Of a DNA stretch of 64,000 nucleotides, positions 52,053 through 62,200 are shown one piece after another (within the stretch, counting starts at the first letter, position 1; the number at the start of each line of letters is the position of its first letter). This DNA is from Hyphomonadaceae bacterium UKL13-1. GTDB taxonomy: Bacteria > Pseudomonadota > Alphaproteobacteria > Caulobacterales > Aquidulcibacteraceae. The DNA is taken from assembly GCA_001602435.1 (NCBI GenBank), contig CP012156.1, positions 3,355,898-3,419,897 on the forward strand, given 5' to 3'. Position numbers and translations under genes: made by a program. The notes beneath the pieces were generated by a model. The model was not told where the DNA came from, did not search any database, and saw only the letters and a program-made list of their open reading frames with translations.

Positions 52053-53337
52053 GTCATCCATTTCTTCGACAGAAGGTTTGTACTTTCCGACAAAGATACC
52101 AAGCCTTAAACACGCGTTAGGCGCAAGCCTTTGCGCAGCTATGTTGATGGGCTTGGCGTCGTGCGCATCCACCCCACAAACCATCACGCCGCCACCCCCC
52201 CCGACCCAGCCGGTGGTGCAAGAGCCTGTAAACCCGTATCTGATCAAAGCAACCAATAAGCTGACGCCGCCACATATGGTGGGTCGCAAGCTGGTTCGTG
52301 TCGCTTTGCTGGCACCCTTTAGCAGCGACAATCCAGCCATTCGTAACGAAGCCCAGACCCTTCAAAGCGCGGCTGAACTCGCGCTATTTGAGCATGGGGA
52401 CGCATCTATGCTCCTCATTCCAAAGGATTCTGGCGATACGCCAGAGTCAGCGCGTGAAGCAGCTGTGGATGCGCTGCGCTCGGGCGCGGACTTTATCTTA
52501 GGGCCCTTGTTCGCCAGTGGCGTGTCAGCCATCGCGCCCTATGCGCGGGCTAATGATGTTCCCATGTTTTCCTTCTCGACCGATACGTCCGAAGCCGGTC
52601 GCGATATCTATGTTTTGACCTTCCTGCCCGAAGATGAGGCCCGTCAGATTGTCCGCTACGCGGCCGAACAGGGCGTCAAAAAGCTGGTGGTTTTGGCCCC
52701 AGAAGGTCGCTATGGCGACCGGGTAGCCGCCGCCGCGCGTGAAACTGCCGCCGCAGCGGGTATCGAGTTCATGGGCGATGAGCGTTATGATCCGAGATCG
52801 ACATCCATGACTTCCGCGCTCGAAGTGTCGAAGCGTGTTGCCGGCCGGGTCTCTGGCGGGAATGCCAGCCGGGAAACTGCGATTTTGATCCCAGAACGCG
52901 GGGCGATGTTGCGCGCCATTGTTCAAACTTTAGGCCAGTCGGGTGCCAGCTCCCGTCAAGTACGCTATCTGGGCACGGGGCTCTGGAATGATCCCGATAT
53001 TTTGAATGACAGCCGGATGATGGGGGCGTGGTTTGTAACGCCTGACGTAGCAGCCCGCAGCGCATTTGAGCAACGCTTCAACCAAGCCTATCAACGCCGC
53101 CCAACCCGTCTGGCTGGCATGGGTTATGACGCGACCGCCATGCTGGCCCGCATGACGCGGGAAGGCAGCAAGTCTGGGGCTTCCGCCCGCGCCATTGAGG
53201 CCCAAGACGGCTTTATCGGCGTCGACGGACTGTTCCGATTTAGAAATCACGTGGTTGAACGCGGTATGGCGGTGAATGAAGTCGTCGCGCGCGGCAGCAA
53301 AGTGGTGCAGGTCGCGCCAAAAGCCTTTCCAAAATAA
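52051..53337 (+). CDS. LpoA/LppC-like penicillin-binding protein activator lipoprotein
   Basis: A 428-residue lipoprotein with a lipobox 'GLASC' (Cys near 37) after a hydrophobic signal. The body is a type I periplasmic-binding fold: 'RVALLAPFSSDNPAIRNEAQ', 'DFILGPLFASGVSAIAPYA', 'QGVKKLVVLAPEGRYGDRV' and 'GMGYDATAMLARM'. LpoA activates PBP1A in gammaproteobacteria from the outer membrane. Here only the PBP-like domain is present, so the partner is unknown. It is divergent from rsmI; a TTG 18 bp upstream is an alternative start. Confidence 0.85.
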   Translation: MSSISSTEGLYFPTKIPSLKHALGASLCAAMLMGLASCASTPQTITPPPPPTQPVVQEPVNPYLIKATNKLTPPHMVGRKLVRVALLAPFSSDNPAIRNEAQTLQSAAELALFEHGDASMLLIPKDSGDTPESAREAAVDALRSGADFILGPLFASGVSAIAPYARANDVPMFSFSTDTSEAGRDIYVLTFLPEDEARQIVRYAAEQGVKKLVVLAPEGRYGDRVAAAARETAAAAGIEFMGDERYDPRSTSMTSALEVSKRVAGRVSGGNASRETAILIPERGAMLRAIVQTLGQSGASSRQVRYLGTGLWNDPDILNDSRMMGAWFVTPDVAARSAFEQRFNQAYQRRPTRLAGMGYDATAMLARMTREGSKSGASARAIEAQDGFIGVDGLFRFRNHVVERGMAVNEVVARGSKVVQVAPKAFPK

Positions 53338-53359
53338 GCACTTGGTGTTGAGGTGAAGC

Positions 53360-53809
53360 ATGGGTGATCTGCGCGTAAGGCCCTTGGCGGCGAATGACCG
53401 GTCAGTGTGGGAAGAGCTATGGCACGGCTATCTGACCTTTTATAAGGTCAGCAATTTCGCGCCAGAGGTGACCGAAGCGACGTGGCAGCGCTTACTCGAT
53501 CCAGAAGGGCCGCTGCATGGCCTTGTGGCAGTTGATGGCGACGAGGTTTTGGGTCTCGTCCACTTCCTCTATCATCCATCCTCTTGGACGATTGGGCCTT
53601 ATTGTTATCTCCAAGACTTGTTCACGTTTCCAGCCGCCCGTAAGCGCGGGGTGGGCGAGGCCTTGATCGAAGCGGTGGCGGATGCGGCGCGTGCCGAAAA
53701 TGCAGCACGCGTTTATTGGTTGACGCATGAGACTAATGCACCTGGCCGCAGCCTGTATGACCGCGTGGCCCGCCATGCAGGCTTTATCCATTACATCAAG
53801 GATCTGTAG
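53360..53809 (+). CDS. GNAT-family N-acetyltransferase
   Basis: A 149-residue GNAT: 'VRPLAANDRSVWEELW' is the N-terminal arm, 'YLQDLFTFPAARKRGVGEAL' holds the acetyl-CoA Q/RxxGxG/A motif, and 'VYWLTHETNAPGRSLYDRVA' is the C-terminal block. The pattern is like acetyltransferases of small amines (spermidine/thialysine type), but the substrate is not set. The gene is 22 bp after the lipoprotein and convergent with the diguanylate cyclase with no gap. Confidence 0.85.
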   Translation: MGDLRVRPLAANDRSVWEELWHGYLTFYKVSNFAPEVTEATWQRLLDPEGPLHGLVAVDGDEVLGLVHFLYHPSSWTIGPYCYLQDLFTFPAARKRGVGEALIEAVADAARAENAARVYWLTHETNAPGRSLYDRVARHAGFIHYIKDL

Positions 53810-54607
53810 TCAGAGGCTTTGGATTTTGCGGCCAACCTTATTGGCATACATGGCTTCATCAGCCCGCGACAAAGCCCGTTCACCCGTATCATCTAACTCA
53901 AACGTATAAGAGCCATAAGCCGCGCCCACTTGCAGGCGGTGACCTTGATAGGTGATTTCTGTGCGGGAAATGGCTTCGGCCAATTGTGCGCCTTTGCGGC
54001 GAGCATCTTCGGGGCCTGCTTTGGCCAGAATGACGGCAAACTCGTCCCCGCCGACGCGACCCACCAGATCACTCTCGCGAATGTTAGCCGCCAAAGTTTC
54101 GCCGACTGCCAAGAGGATGGCGTCGCCGGCAGGGTGACCAAAGCGGTCATTAATCTGTTTGAAGCCGTCGAGATCAAAATAGACGAGGCTGGCCTGCACC
54201 TCATAGCGATGTGCGAAGCTAATCACCCGGTTCAATTCGCGCTCAAAGGCGCGGCGATTGAATACCGGCACCAACGTATCCCGGTCTGCCAGTTCTTCGG
54301 CACGGCGCAACCGATCCACCAAGCGCGCCCGATCCGATTTGAGGCTTGTCACCTGATCGGACAAATGTTTCAGCGCGCGGCGGACATGAGGGGTGAGTTC
54401 CTGAGGTGGAATGCCAAGTACAGTCGGTTTCTCTGCCGCCTGGACCTCAGAAGCCTGTTGGCTGCTTGGTGCATGGCTTGGTTCGGCTATCGGGTGGCGC
54501 TTGGCGGCGGCCGCAGCTTGGGTTGCCCGCTCAAGCGCCGATTTCGGCTGCAAGGACGGCGCGGTCGCTTTCGGCTTTCCATCAGAATGATGTTGTGCAA
54601 ACGACAC
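53810..54607 (-). CDS. Diguanylate cyclase (GGDEF)
   Basis: A 265-residue soluble protein. Residues 1-90 are disordered and alanine-rich, 90-125 form a coiled-coil-like helix, and 130-262 form the GGDEF domain: 'ADRDTLVPVFNRRAFERELN', the active 'RVGGDEFAVIL', and an inhibitory RxxD site, 'RESD', 5 residues before it. The domain should make c-di-GMP and be feedback-inhibited. No sensory input domain is seen, so it may be controlled by a partner or localisation. Confidence 0.9.
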   Translation of the reverse strand: MSFAQHHSDGKPKATAPSLQPKSALERATQAAAAAKRHPIAEPSHAPSSQQASEVQAAEKPTVLGIPPQELTPHVRRALKHLSDQVTSLKSDRARLVDRLRRAEELADRDTLVPVFNRRAFERELNRVISFAHRYEVQASLVYFDLDGFKQINDRFGHPAGDAILLAVGETLAANIRESDLVGRVGGDEFAVILAKAGPEDARRKGAQLAEAISRTEITYQGHRLQVGAAYGSYTFELDDTGERALSRADEAMYANKVGRKIQSL

Positions 54608-54877
54608 CGCCTAACGCTCCCGTCTTGGCCGCCTCACACGGCCTTAATTCTCAGTCTATGTAGCACTTTATGGTACGCTCTGTAAGGGCGCAAAACCCAA
54701 AACCTGTGCCGCTAGGCTGTGCGCGCGATTGGTTAACAAGATGTTTACGGGGACGGATTTCCGATCAGGTCTTCCCTTTCTGGCCCATTACGACTAGAAG
54801 CCCCGCTTTCTTGGGTGTTGACGCAGGCGCAGGCGGATGCAGGCAGCTTTCGTCGCAAGTGTTGGAAAGCGCAATCT

Positions 54878-55378
54878 ATGGCCTCTATCCCACAAATCGG
54901 CCCACAAATTGGATTGATTATGGGCTCCCGCTCGGACTGGGAAACCATGATTGAGGCGGCCAAGATTCTCGACCATTTGGCTGTGCCTTACGAGGCCAAA
55001 GTCGTTTCCGCCCACCGCACCCCTGACAAGATGAGCCTCTATGCCAAAGAAGCCAAAGGCCGCGGCTTAAAAGTGATTATTGCTGGTGCCGGTGGCGCAG
55101 CGCATTTGCCCGGCATGGTCGCCGCGATGACGACTTTGCCCGTCCTTGGCGTGCCCGTGCGCTCTGCCGCTTTGTCTGGCCAAGATAGTCTTTTATCGAT
55201 CGTCCAAATGCCCAAGGGCATCCCGGTCGGCACGCTCGCCATCGGCCCTGCCGGTGCCGCGAACGCCGCTTTGTTGGCCGCTTCCATCCTCGCGTTGACC
55301 GATGAAGCTTTGGCAGAGCGCTTGACGGCATGGCGTGAAGCGCAGACCGAAGCGGTTGGGGACGATCCGCGCGAATGA
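54878..55378 (+). CDS. purE: N5-carboxyaminoimidazole ribonucleotide mutase
   Basis: A 166-residue class I PurE: '[20 protein letters not shown]', '[19 protein letters not shown]' with the catalytic His, and '[20 protein letters not shown]'. It converts N5-CAIR to CAIR in purine synthesis. The start at ATG 54878 removes residues of an upstream extension. It overlaps purK by 4 bp (ATGA). Confidence 0.95.
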   Translation: MASIPQIGPQIGLIMGSRSDWETMIEAAKILDHLAVPYEAKVVSAHRTPDKMSLYAKEAKGRGLKVIIAGAGGAAHLPGMVAAMTTLPVLGVPVRSAALSGQDSLLSIVQMPKGIPVGTLAIGPAGAANAALLAASILALTDEALAERLTAWREAQTEAVGDDPRE

Positions 55379-56460
55379 CGGCCGCTTCTGATCGCCTAGC
55401 CCCCGGTTCGACCATTGGCATTTTGGGTGGCGGACAATTGGGCCGCATGCTGGCCATGGCCGCAGCGGAGCTTGGCTTCGATTGCGTGGTTTATGAGCCA
55501 GAGGCCGATTGTCCGGCCGGGCGGGTCGCCGCCAAATGCTTTAATGCTGCTTGGGATGACCAAAAGGCGCTGGCCGCTTTTGCCGAGTGCGTCGATGTCG
55601 TGACCTTTGAGTTTGAAAATGTGCCCGCCGCGTCGCTGGCATTCTTAGAGGCGCGCGCCGTCATCCGTCCGGGTCTCAAGTCCCTGCAATTGACGCAAGA
55701 CCGTTTGGTCGAAAAGCAATTCATCCAAGGCGTGGGGCTTCAAACCGCGCCCTTTGCCGCTTGTGACAGCCTCGAGGGCCTTGAGCGCGCGGTGGCGACC
55801 ATTGGCCTGCCTGCCATCTTGAAGACACGTACTTTGGGCTATGACGGCAAAGGCCAATTCCGCTTAAGCCAGATCAGCGACGTGGCTGAGGCTTGGGCCG
55901 CGCTGGGGGGAAGCCCCGCTATTCTTGAAGGCTTTGTGCCGTTTGAACGGGAAGTCTCGGTCATTCTAGCCCGTGCCGTCGATGGCAGTGTTGCGGCCTA
56001 TGACGTGACCGAGAATGTGCACCAAGGTGGCATTTTGCGGACGTCGACCATTCCTGCGCAGATTTCCGACGCATTGGGCGAAAGGGCCGTTGCGGCCGCT
56101 GCTGAGCTAGCCGCAGCCTTGGACCATATCGGCGTATTGGCGGTGGAATTCTTTGTCCTAGGCGACGAACTGGTGGTCAATGAGATTGCCCCACGCGTGC
56201 ACAATTCCGGCCATTGGACACAGGACGGCTGTGCCGCAGACCAATTCCAGCAACATATTCGCGCTGTCGTGCATTGGCCTTTAGCCTCAACAAAGCGCCA
56301 CACACCACGTGTCGTTATGACCAATTTGATCGGCCATGATGTGGACGCTTTGGCCGATCTGGCGGGCCAAGCAGACACTTTCGTCCATCTCTATGGCAAG
56401 CGGGCAGTGCGCGATGGCCGCAAAATGGGCCATGTGATTACGCTTCACGGCTTCGGCTGA
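55375..56460 (+). CDS. purK: N5-carboxyaminoimidazole ribonucleotide synthase
   Basis: A 361-residue ATP-grasp enzyme that makes N5-CAIR from AIR, bicarbonate and ATP: '[20 protein letters not shown]', 'TFEFENVP', '[15 protein letters not shown]', '[11 protein letters not shown]' and '[17 protein letters not shown]'. It follows purE, and its last 16 bp overlap the coq9-like gene on the other strand. Confidence 0.95.
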   Translation: MTAASDRLAPGSTIGILGGGQLGRMLAMAAAELGFDCVVYEPEADCPAGRVAAKCFNAAWDDQKALAAFAECVDVVTFEFENVPAASLAFLEARAVIRPGLKSLQLTQDRLVEKQFIQGVGLQTAPFAACDSLEGLERAVATIGLPAILKTRTLGYDGKGQFRLSQISDVAEAWAALGGSPAILEGFVPFEREVSVILARAVDGSVAAYDVTENVHQGGILRTSTIPAQISDALGERAVAAAAELAAALDHIGVLAVEFFVLGDELVVNEIAPRVHNSGHWTQDGCAADQFQQHIRAVVHWPLASTKRHTPRVVMTNLIGHDVDALADLAGQADTFVHLYGKRAVRDGRKMGHVITLHGFG

Positions 56461-57140
56461 GCGCCATAGCGCAGGCGAGTCAAAATGCCCAAAGGATCGG
56501 GTATCTTGTCGACCAATTGATTGACTTGGGCCTTAACCTTCTCAAACTGCATCACGCCGCCAATTTGCTTGTCCAAAAAGGCCCACGTGGCGGCACTGTC
56601 CGCGCTCTCATCTTGTAACCAATAAGCCAAAGTCGCCAGATGGACGCCCGATAGAATGGTGCGCTTGGAATAATAGTTAAAGTCGGTCGAGGGATCGCCC
56701 ATCGCCACCCAAGCCCGGTCTGCTGCGCGCCAGCCAATCCGCACCGCGTCAGGAGTATTATTGGGCACAGCCAGATAGATCGCGGCGCGGCGCAGGCCTT
56801 CCTTATGGGTAGACAAAGCTTCCAGCCGCACCCGCACGGCCAAGGTCGCCTTGGCGCGGATCTTGGTGCCCGGCTCACAATCTTCAATCGCCCGCTCCAT
56901 CGCGCGCTCGGCCCGGTCAAACCACGCGTCGATCAAATCCACTGCACCGCGTGGAGCGGCGAGCAAGGCTTCACCCTCGCTGAGGTTGGCCGCTTCACGT
57001 GCCCGCTCCAACGCATTGGGCAGCCAGCCTGAGAAGTTGGCCTCGTCCAAGGCAGCATCGAGATAGCGATCCCGCAAAGCTTGGATCGGATCGTGGCGGG
57101 AAACGGGGTTGGTGAGGTCAGCGGAAACGGTCATAGGCAT
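56445..57140 (-). CDS. COQ9-family protein, divergent from rpsU
   Basis: A 231-residue helical protein of the COQ9/rpsU-divergent family: 'GWRAADRAWVAMGDPSTDFN' and 'YYSKRTILSGVHLATLAYWL' are the C-terminal signature that binds lipids. Human COQ9 presents ubiquinone intermediates to COQ7. The divergent position to rpsU is a hallmark of alphaproteobacteria. The gene overlaps purK's end by 16 bp. Confidence 0.9.
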   Translation of the reverse strand: MPMTVSADLTNPVSRHDPIQALRDRYLDAALDEANFSGWLPNALERAREAANLSEGEALLAAPRGAVDLIDAWFDRAERAMERAIEDCEPGTKIRAKATLAVRVRLEALSTHKEGLRRAAIYLAVPNNTPDAVRIGWRAADRAWVAMGDPSTDFNYYSKRTILSGVHLATLAYWLQDESADSAATWAFLDKQIGGVMQFEKVKAQVNQLVDKIPDPLGILTRLRYGAQPKP

Positions 57141-57299
57141 TAAGATAGGTCATGCACGGCCTATGGTCCATCGCTGTTTTCGCAACTGACATGATTCGAC
57201 ATCATGAGGTGGACAATGGGGACTGATTTCTGTATGTCCCCCGCTCTACTTTCACTTGGCCAGTTTTCTGGTCGTTCGTCCAATTTATAGGGGGCTCCC

Positions 57300-57518
57300 C
57301 TGGTTCAGATCCTTGTGCGCGATAACAACGTCGATCAGGCGTTGAAAGCACTGAAAAAGAAGATGCAGCGTGAAGGCACCTTCCGCGAAATGAAGCGTCG
57401 TAATCATTTTGAAAAGCCTTCTGAGAAGCGTGCTCGTGAAGATGCCGAAGCCGTGCGCCGTATGCGCAAGCTGCAGCGCAAGCGTGCGCAGCGCGAAGGC
57501 CTGGTTCTGAAGCGCTAA
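57300..57518 (+). CDS. rpsU: 30S ribosomal protein S21, apparent CTG start
   Basis: A 72-residue S21 if initiated at CTG (57300). The peptide '[20 protein letters not shown]' matches the conserved alphaproteobacterial N-terminus (usually MVQ-). A perfect AGGGGG lies 5 nt before CTG, and a TAG in frame lies 9 bp before it, so no earlier start exists. A GTG at 57315 would give 67 residues and lies about 20 nt from the ribosome site. CTG is rare as a start; a point change from ATG or a sequence error must be considered. A strong terminator follows. Confidence 0.93.
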   Translation: MVQILVRDNNVDQALKALKKKMQREGTFREMKRRNHFEKPSEKRAREDAEAVRRMRKLQRKRAQREGLVLKR

Positions 57519-57542
57519 GCCTCTTGGCTTAACTGATTTCAT

Positions 57543-57576
57543 AAGCCGCCGCTGGGATCTCCTAGCGGCGGCTTTT
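57543..57576 (+). terminator. Rho-independent terminator of rpsU
   Basis: AAGCCGCCGCT and AGCGGCGGCTT pair perfectly over 11 bp around a 10-nt loop, followed by TTTT. It lies 24 bp after the rpsU stop and 24 bp before ybgC, so ybgC probably uses its own promoter or read-through. Confidence 0.9.
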
Positions 57577-57599
57577 GTGCTTGTTGGGGAGATATACGC

Positions 57600-58043
57600 G
57601 TGCACGATCAACCTAGCGCAGGCCGCTTTGAAGGCCGCACCCATTATCTGCCTGTCCGGATCTATTATGAAGATACCGACATGTCGGGCATCGTCTATCA
57701 CGCCAATTATCTGCGCTATTTTGAGCGTGGGCGATCAGACTTCTTGCGCCTAGCAGGTATCCACCACACCCAATTGCTCGAGCGTGATCCGCCTTTGGCT
57801 TTTGCGATCACGGGCATGGACATCAAGTTCAAGAAAGCCGCCCGCATTGATGACTGCTTAGTGGTGCAAACCCATTATGATGCGATCAAAGGCGTGCGGC
57901 TGATCATCCAGCAGACGATTTTCCGCGGCGAAGAAGTGATCGCAACCGCCGCGGTTGAAGCTGTCACGATTGACTTACAGGGCCGGCCCAAGCGCCCCTT
58001 CAAGGAACTAGAAGCCCAGCTAGCGCCCTATCTGTTGCCCTAA
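57600..58043 (+). CDS. ybgC: YbgC-type acyl-CoA thioesterase
   Basis: A 147-residue hot-dog thioesterase: 'YYEDTDMSGIVYHANYLRYF' holds the catalytic Asp of the 4-hydroxybenzoyl-CoA thioesterase type. YbgC usually sits at the head of tol-pal; here the tol-pal genes are absent from the window and the gene follows rpsU. The start is GTG with GGGGAG upstream. It overlaps the glycosyltransferase gene by 4 bp at its 3' end. Confidence 0.88.
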   Translation: MHDQPSAGRFEGRTHYLPVRIYYEDTDMSGIVYHANYLRYFERGRSDFLRLAGIHHTQLLERDPPLAFAITGMDIKFKKAARIDDCLVVQTHYDAIKGVRLIIQQTIFRGEEVIATAAVEAVTIDLQGRPKRPFKELEAQLAPYLLP

Positions 58044-59128
58044 GTAGGTTTGCGCTTACGCCGCAGGCGCAACGCATTCTTGACCCGGTTCCACACCTTA
58101 TAGCGCTCCATCACGGGCAGAGGGTCTAGGTTTTCCAAGAATTGCTCGGCACAAGCCCGCCACGAGAAGCCTTCGGCATATTTACGAACTTGATCGCGGT
58201 CTAGGCTTAGGCACGCCTCAATGCTGGCGGTCAGATCATCGCCAATCACACCAGCGTGCGAGCCTGGGATAATGTCCTTAGGACCCGGCGCGATGAAGGC
58301 GGCTACGGGGGTGCCTGTGGCCATGGCTTCCAAGATCACCAGCCCGAACGTGTCGGTATAGCTTGGGAAAACAAAGACATCCGCATTGGCATAGCAAGCG
58401 GCGAGCTCTTCGCCGAACTTCGCGCCCAAGAATTTGGCTTCCGGAAAGCGGGTCTCAAGGTCTACCCGAGCTGGGCCATCGCCAACCACCACTTTGGTGC
58501 CTTTGAGATTACAAGCCAAAAAGGCTTCGACATTTTTCTCAACCGAGACACGCCCGACATAGAGGAAAATCGGCCCTTGAATGCCCGCCAGTGGCCCACG
58601 GTCTGCCACCCGCAAGCGAGGATGGAATTGCTCGGTATCGACGCCGCGCGTCCACATCGCGAGATTCTTGAACCCGCGTGAGACCAGAAGGTCATGCATG
58701 GTCGGTGTCGCCACCATCACACGGCCCGCCATATGGTGGAACCAGCGCACAAAGGCATAGCCCCAGCCAACCGGGATCGGGAAGCGAGCAGAGACATATT
58801 CGGGATATTGCGTGTGGTAAGAGGTCGAGAAGGGAAAGCGGTGCTGAATACAAATGCGCCGCGCGGTCAGGCCCAATGTACCTTCGGTCGCGATATGCAC
58901 CGCCTCAGGCTCAAAATCTTCGAAGCGTTCTTCGATGTCATCCTTGGCAAACAGGGCCATTTTGATCTCGGGATAGGTCGGCAAGGGAATGGTTTTATAG
59001 CCGTCATTGGGCGTGACCATCATCACTTCATGGCCCATCTCGCGTAATTCCTGCACGGTGCGCGAGAGCGTCCGTACCACTCCATTGACTTGTGGTTCCC
59101 ACGCGTCTGTTACCAGCATGATGCGCAT
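58040..59128 (-). CDS. GT4-family glycosyltransferase
   Basis: A 362-residue GT-B glycosyltransferase: 'DAWEPQVNGVVRTLSRTVQE' at the N-terminus and the nucleotide-sugar site 'FPSYTDTFGLVILEAMATGT' with the E-x7-E spacing. The pattern is close to enzymes that add a sugar to diacylglycerol or phosphatidylinositol (for example the glycolipid synthases induced by phosphate limitation in alphaproteobacteria). Substrate assignment is tentative. It is alone on this strand between ybgC and putA. Confidence 0.87.
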   Translation of the reverse strand: MRIMLVTDAWEPQVNGVVRTLSRTVQELREMGHEVMMVTPNDGYKTIPLPTYPEIKMALFAKDDIEERFEDFEPEAVHIATEGTLGLTARRICIQHRFPFSTSYHTQYPEYVSARFPIPVGWGYAFVRWFHHMAGRVMVATPTMHDLLVSRGFKNLAMWTRGVDTEQFHPRLRVADRGPLAGIQGPIFLYVGRVSVEKNVEAFLACNLKGTKVVVGDGPARVDLETRFPEAKFLGAKFGEELAACYANADVFVFPSYTDTFGLVILEAMATGTPVAAFIAPGPKDIIPGSHAGVIGDDLTASIEACLSLDRDQVRKYAEGFSWRACAEQFLENLDPLPVMERYKVWNRVKNALRLRRKRKPT

Positions 59129-59223
59129 GTATAGGCCCTTGTTTTTTCCGTGGTCTCCTTACAGTGTGCCGCCACAAAAGGCCAATAAGGCCTGCACCAT
59201 CTGTACTGGAAAAAGAGACCGTC

Positions 59224-62200
59224 ATGCTGACCCAAACAGACTTAGAAGCCATGGATGCCACAAAATATGGCGATGAAGTTCTTCTGGTGCAGGGGCTCAT
59301 CGATACTAGCCCTCTGCGCGGTGCGGTGCGATCCCAAGCCCTGATGGATGCCCAGGCAATCGTGCGCAAAGCGCGTGAGCGGGCCAAGCCCGTCGGTATG
59401 CTAGAGACCTTCTTGGAAGAATTCGGCCTGACGACGCCAGAAGGCCTTGCTTTGATGTGCCTCGCCGAAGCCTTGTTGCGGGTGCCCGATCAGGAAACGG
59501 CAGACCGTTTGATTGCCGAAAAAATCACCAGCGGCGATTGGGGTGGGCGGGCTGGCAAGTCTGACAGCACCTTGGTCAATGCCTCCGTTTGGGGCCTCAT
59601 GCTGACCGGCAAAGTCGTCGATGTTGGCGCAGAGGCGCGCAAGGACTTAGGGGCCTTTATGCACCGCCTAACGCGCAAAGCGGGCGAGCCCGTTATTCGC
59701 GCCGCCGTCGGCCAAGCCATGCGCATCATGGGCGAACAATTCGTGTTGGGCCGCACGATTGAGGCGGCCATCAAGCGCGGCCAAGGCGCGATCTGCAAGC
59801 AGCAAGCCAGTCATTTCTCCTTTGATATGCTGGGCGAAGGTGCACGCACCCAAGAAGATGCGGCCCGTTATGCTAAGGCCTATGCCGACGCGATTGAGGC
59901 TGTGGGCAAAACCTCAAACGGCCTAGGACCCGAAAAAGCCTCCGGCATTTCGGTCAAGCTCAGCGCGCTCTCGCCCCGCTATGACGCCCGCCAGCGCCAG
60001 CAAGTTCATGAGAGCCTCTATCCAGTCGTGCTCAATCTCGCCCAGATTGCTAAGCGCTATGATATTGGCTTTTGCCTCGATGCCGAAGAGGCGGACCGTC
60101 TGGTCCTGTCACTCGAAATCCTCAACCGCCTCGCCCATGCACCAGAGCTAAGCGGTTGGAACGGCCTTGGCCTTGCCATCCAAGCCTATCAAAAGCGCGC
60201 ACCCAAAACGGTGGAAACGGTGATTGCCCTTGCTCGATCCTCAGGGCGGCGGATCATGGCGCGCTTGGTGAAAGGGGCCTATTGGGATGCGGAGATTAAG
60301 CGCGCGCAAGTGGCGGGTCGGCCGGACTTCCCGGTCTTTACCACTAAGCCCGCAACGGACGTCTCCTATCTTGCCTGCGCAGACCTGATGCTGCGCGCAC
60401 CCGACGCCATCTACAGCCAGTTTGCCACCCACAATGCACACACCTTGGCCGCCGTCCGTTGTTTGGCCCAAGCGGCAGGGCAAGAGGCTTATGAGTTTCA
60501 GCGTCTACATGGCATGGGCGAGACCCTTTATGCCACGGCGCGCGATCTATTTGGCGATATGAATGTCCGCGTCTATGCCCCCGTTGGCGCCCATGAAGAC
60601 CTGCTGCCTTATCTCGTGCGCCGTCTCCTCGAAAATGGGGCCAATACCAGCTTTGTGCATGCCTTCTTGGACGAAGATGTCCCAGTAGAACGCGTCGCCG
60701 GTGATCCGTTGACGGCGTTGGAAGCCGGCACGCGGCGGCATTTGAAAGTGCCAGCCCCGCCAGCGCTCTATGGCGAAGCCCGCGCCAATTCCAAAGGCCT
60801 CGATCTGACGCTCGCGCCCGATGTCACGGCGCTTGAGCAAGCCATCAGTGCCCAAGCCCAAAAAAGCGAAGGGCAAGGCTCGGTCGCCATTACCGCACCG
60901 CAAAATCACAAATTCATTGTCGGCCATATTGATGAGACAAGCCTTGAAGCCCTCGATGCGGCTTGCGACATTGCCCACAAAGCCCAACCCGCTTGGGACC
61001 GTTTAGGCGGCTATGCCAGAAGTCTGATCCTGACCCGCGCCGCCGCTCTGATGGAGGCTGACCGCGCACGCTTCATGGCTTTGTGCTCGGCAGAAGCTGG
61101 CAAGACCCTGCAGGATTGTATCGACGAAGTCCGCGAGGCCATCGACTTCTTGCGCTATTATGCGGCTCAAGCAGCGCAAGAGTTTCAAATCCCGGTCGAG
61201 CTGCCCAGTCCAGCAGGCGAGACCAATGTGCTATCCTTGCATGGGCGCGGCGTATTTGGCTGCATCAGCCCTTGGAACTTCCCATTGGCGATTTTTATGG
61301 GCCAGGTTGCAGCAGCTTTGGCCGCTGGCAATTCAGTCGTCGCCAAGCCCGCTGAGCAGACTCCGCTGATCGCCCAAGCGGCTTGCGAAATCCTCTATCA
61401 GGCAGGCGTGCCAAAAGAGGTGCTGAACTTGGTTTTGGGCGATGGGCGCACGGGTGCGCATTTGGTCAGCAATTCAAGGATCGCGGGCATTGCCTTCACC
61501 GGCTCGACCAGTGTGGCGCGCCTGATCGCGCGAACCTTGGCGCATAAGGACGGGCCAATTGTCCCGCTCATCGCCGAGACAGGCGGCCTCAATGCCATGT
61601 TTGTCGATACCACCGCTTTGAAAGAACAAGTGGTGGATGATGTCATCGTCTCCGCCTTTGGCTCGGCTGGGCAGCGCTGTTCGGCCCTGCGCCTGTTGTT
61701 CTTGCCGCATGAAACCGCCGATGCGGTGCTGGATTGCCTGATGGGCGCGATGGACGAATTGGTGCTGGGTGACCCCGCCCTTCTTTCCACCGACATTGGT
61801 CCGGTGATTGATGGCGATGCGCGGGCCATTTTGGAGGCGCATGAAGCCCGTATGTCGCAAGAAGCCAAGATTTTGAAAAAGATCGACGTGGGTAGTTTGG
61901 CAGAGCAAGGCCATTTTTACGGGCCGTGCTTGGTGGAGATCGACAGCCTCGACATCTTGGAAACCGAGGTGTTCGGCCCCATCCTGCACGTGCTGCGCTA
62001 TCATCCCGAAGCGATTGAAAGCGTCGGTGCCGCCTTGGCGCACAAGGGCTATGGCCTCACGCTCGGGTGCCATACCCGCCTCGACAGCTTTGTTGAAGAG
62101 GTGGCAGCAGCCGTTCCCGCTGGCAATTATTACGTCAACCGCACCATGACGGGTGCCGTGGTCGGCGTGCAACCTTTTGGTGGCGAGGGCCTATCCGGCA

